Assembly (NCBI GenBank): GCA_947628495.1
Contig: CANRAC010000053.1
Span: 1 to 6,934, forward strand
Length of the DNA stretch: 6,934 bases
Source: an uncultured Bacilli bacterium
GTDB lineage: Bacteria > Bacillota_I > Bacilli_A > RF39 > UBA660
Direction of reading: 5' to 3'
Shown here: one piece after another, positions 5,132 to 6,934 of the stretch
How the letters are laid out: each line of letters begins with the position of its first letter
How positions within the stretch are numbered: position 1 is the first letter of the stretch
Notes under the pieces: model-generated
Databases searched by the model: none
Told to the model about the DNA's origin: nothing
Seen by the model: the letters and a program-made list of their open reading frames with translations, nothing else
Translations under genes and position numbers: made by a program

Positions 5132-6871
5132 TCAGTTCATAACTCTTTTAAACATTCTTTCTAATTCATAAATACTAAATTTAATTATTGTCGGACGACC
5201 ATGCGGACAATTATAAGGATTATCAGTTTTAACTAAAGCATCCAATATTTCTTCAATTGATTCCATACTAATATTAGTATTTCCTTTAATACTTGTCTTA
5301 CAAGCTAAAGTTATAGCAATATGTTCATTAAATTTGACGCGATCAAAATTATTTTTATTGATAATTACTAGATCAATTATTTTTCTTATCTGTTCTTCTT
5401 CATAACCTTTTTTTAACCATGTTGGATGTTCTTTAATGATAATCGTATTCACGCCAAAATCTTCAATGTCAAAGCCCAAATTAGTTAAAACTTCTCTGTT
5501 TTCTTTAATTGTTAAATAATCACTAGCGGAAAGCTCAATATTAATAGGAAACAATAAAGCGGTTGTTGACACTTTTTCATTTTGTAAAGCTTTAAGGTAT
5601 TTTTCATAATTAATTCTTTCCTGAGCGGCATGTTGATCGATTAAATACACTCCTTCTTCATTCTGAGCAATAATATATGTCCCTAGTGCTAAGCCAACAG
5701 GATATAGTTTTAATGACTTTAGCTCTTCATTTATAATAACTGTCTGTTTAACGTTTTCCTTAACACCTAAATCAAAAACAGCCTGTTCCTCTTTTACTAT
5801 AGGAGATTCTTCTTGTTTAATAATCTGTTCTATATAAGTATCTTTGACATCATTTTCTAAGGGAGCAATTTCAATTTTAGGAATTAATAAATTTTGATAT
5901 AAAGCATTTTTTATTGTATCGTATAAAAGAGTTGTTAATTCTTTCATTTTACTAATTTTAATATCTTGTTTAGTTGGGTGAATATTAACATCTATTAAGG
6001 TAGGATCTGTATTAATTAAAATAACCACAACTGGATATTTTATTTCTGGTTTATAAGTATAATAAGCATCATTAATTATTTTATTTAACTCATTATTACG
6101 AACAACTCTGCCATTAACAATAGTTATCATATGATTACGATTTGATTTTAATATTTGTGGTTTACAAATGTATCCATAAATATCAAAATCATCATTACTA
6201 TTTTTTATTTCAATCATATTTGAAGAAACATTAAGACCATATAGTTCATGAATTGTTTTATGTAAATTCCCACTACCACTTGTTTTAAGAATAACTTTTT
6301 CATTATTTGTAAGAGTAAAGCGAATTTGGGGATATGACAAAGCTAACTTTTCTATAAAGCTTGTAGTATTAGCTAGCTCAGTTGTCTCACTTTTTAGATA
6401 TTTTAAACGAGCAGGAGTATTATAAAATAAGCTTTTTATTTCAATAATAGTACCTTTATTTAAAGCACAATTACTTTCGGAAATTAATTTTCCTCCTTCA
6501 ATAATAATTTGCGTTCCCTTTTCCTCTTGGGCAGTTTGTAAGCAAACTTTAGAGACACTGGCTATTGATGGTAAAGCCTCTCCTCGAAAACCTAAAGTTC
6601 CAATAAAAAATAAATCATCTTCTTTTAACAATTTAGAGGTAGCATGACGAGAAAAAGCAAGCTTAGCGTCTTGACTATCCATACCTATGCCATTATCCGT
6701 TACCTTTATACTTTTAGTTCCAGCATCAATAAGATCAATTTTTATATCATTGGCCTCAGCATCAATACTATTTTCTACTAATTCTTTAACAACCGAAGCA
6801 CATTTTTCCACTACTTCTCCAGCTGAAATTTTATTAGCTAATATTTCACTCATTACTTTTATTTTACTCAT
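5132..6871 (-). CDS. mutL: DNA mismatch repair protein MutL (endonuclease type)
   Basis: MutL links mismatch recognition by MutS to strand incision. The N-terminal GHKL ATPase domain shows its motifs: VKELVENSIDA (28-38, with E30 and N34), DNGIGM (59-64), TLGFRGEALPSIASV (92-106) and DVNIHPTK (294-301). A linker of low conservation spans about 330-385. The C-terminal domain carries the metal-dependent nuclease motif DQHAAQERINYE (412-423), ACK (523-525) and CPHGRP (555-560). It is therefore of the nicking type used by bacteria that lack MutH. At 579 residues it is somewhat shorter than the usual 610-650, mainly through the linker. The nearly invariant RPAS near residue 23 reads KCAS here (C24 instead of Pro). 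The ATG at 6871 begins MSKIKVM, as expected for the family, with AGAGAAG just upstream. mutS is not in the window and may lie upstream on this strand. Confidence 0.97.
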   Translation of the reverse strand: MSKIKVMSEILANKISAGEVVEKCASVVKELVENSIDAEANDIKIDLIDAGTKSIKVTDNGIGMDSQDAKLAFSRHATSKLLKEDDLFFIGTLGFRGEALPSIASVSKVCLQTAQEEKGTQIIIEGGKLISESNCALNKGTIIEIKSLFYNTPARLKYLKSETTELANTTSFIEKLALSYPQIRFTLTNNEKVILKTSGSGNLHKTIHELYGLNVSSNMIEIKNSNDDFDIYGYICKPQILKSNRNHMITIVNGRVVRNNELNKIINDAYYTYKPEIKYPVVVILINTDPTLIDVNIHPTKQDIKISKMKELTTLLYDTIKNALYQNLLIPKIEIAPLENDVKDTYIEQIIKQEESPIVKEEQAVFDLGVKENVKQTVIINEELKSLKLYPVGLALGTYIIAQNEEGVYLIDQHAAQERINYEKYLKALQNEKVSTTALLFPINIELSASDYLTIKENREVLTNLGFDIEDFGVNTIIIKEHPTWLKKGYEEEQIRKIIDLVIINKNNFDRVKFNEHIAITLACKTSIKGNTNISMESIEEILDALVKTDNPYNCPHGRPTIIKFSIYELERMFKRVMN

Positions 6872-6898
6872 ACTTACTTCTCTTTTCTTATATTAAAA

Positions 6899-6928
6899 AT
6901 ATTATCATATTTTTAGGCATTTTACCAA
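6899..6928 (-). promoter_or_regulatory. Weak candidate promoter of mutL
   Basis: On the minus strand TTGGTA (6928-6923) and TAATAT (6904-6899) are 18 bases apart, and a TG one base before the -10 box makes it an extended -10 type. The start would fall near 6892, about 20 bases before the ATG. The -10 hexamer is the same as that proposed after mutL. It overlaps an all-A/T inverted repeat (6895-6902 with 6907-6914). If mutL is cotranscribed with an upstream mutS, this promoter would be secondary. Confidence 0.35.
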
Positions 6929-6934
6929 TTAAAA

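Noticed and set aside
6687..6896. 69-residue open frame on the plus strand
   Set aside because: It is antisense to the highly conserved N-terminal ATPase region of mutL. It has no homology that I recognise.
6895..6914. All-A/T inverted repeat (8 bp arms, 4-base loop) upstream of mutL as an operator
   Set aside because: In DNA this AT-rich such a palindrome is easily due to chance, and no second copy was seen.

Overview
This AT-rich window (well under 35% GC by eye) carries eight genes of a Firmicutes-type bacterium. Shine-Dalgarno sequences are strong (AGGGGG, GGTGA, AAGGGG), Trp is encoded by TGG, and two genes end in TGA, so the code is the standard bacterial one and not the Mycoplasma code. 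A recognisable spore protease (gpr) next to rpsT, and mutL next to miaA, point to a spore-forming lineage or its descendant. A very AT-rich member of the Bacilli, such as the uncultured gut groups related to Erysipelotrichales or RF39, would fit. That placement is inference; no rRNA is present to settle it.

Layout: positions 1-120 hold no gene but contain three consecutive stem-loops. Two of them fold better as plus-strand RNA. A small cysteine-rich gene of unknown function (160-522, minus) follows, then a compact gpr (624-1364, minus). Divergent from gpr are rpsT (1465-1728, plus) and a membrane-anchored transglutaminase-like protein (1781-2692, plus). The rpsT terminator and the promoter of the next gene are physically interleaved. 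A shared bidirectional terminator near 2691-2719 separates these from a four-gene minus-strand block, in transcription order: mutL (6871-5132), a kinase-fold gene (5074-4310), miaA (4298-3447) and a second kinase-fold gene (3438-2698).

The most interesting part is the mutL/miaA block. mutL and miaA are ordinary housekeeping genes that sit together in many Firmicutes. Here miaA is sandwiched between two diverged, mutually similar kinase-fold proteins. Each keeps a glycine loop, a lysine in a shared KLW motif, a catalytic-loop D-x4-N and an Asp-rich metal-binding motif. The stop codon of each upstream gene lies inside the Shine-Dalgarno of the next, so kinase B, miaA and kinase A look translationally coupled. 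A promoter with a perfect TTGACA just after the mutL stop could drive the trio. The substrate of the two kinase-like proteins cannot be told from the sequence.
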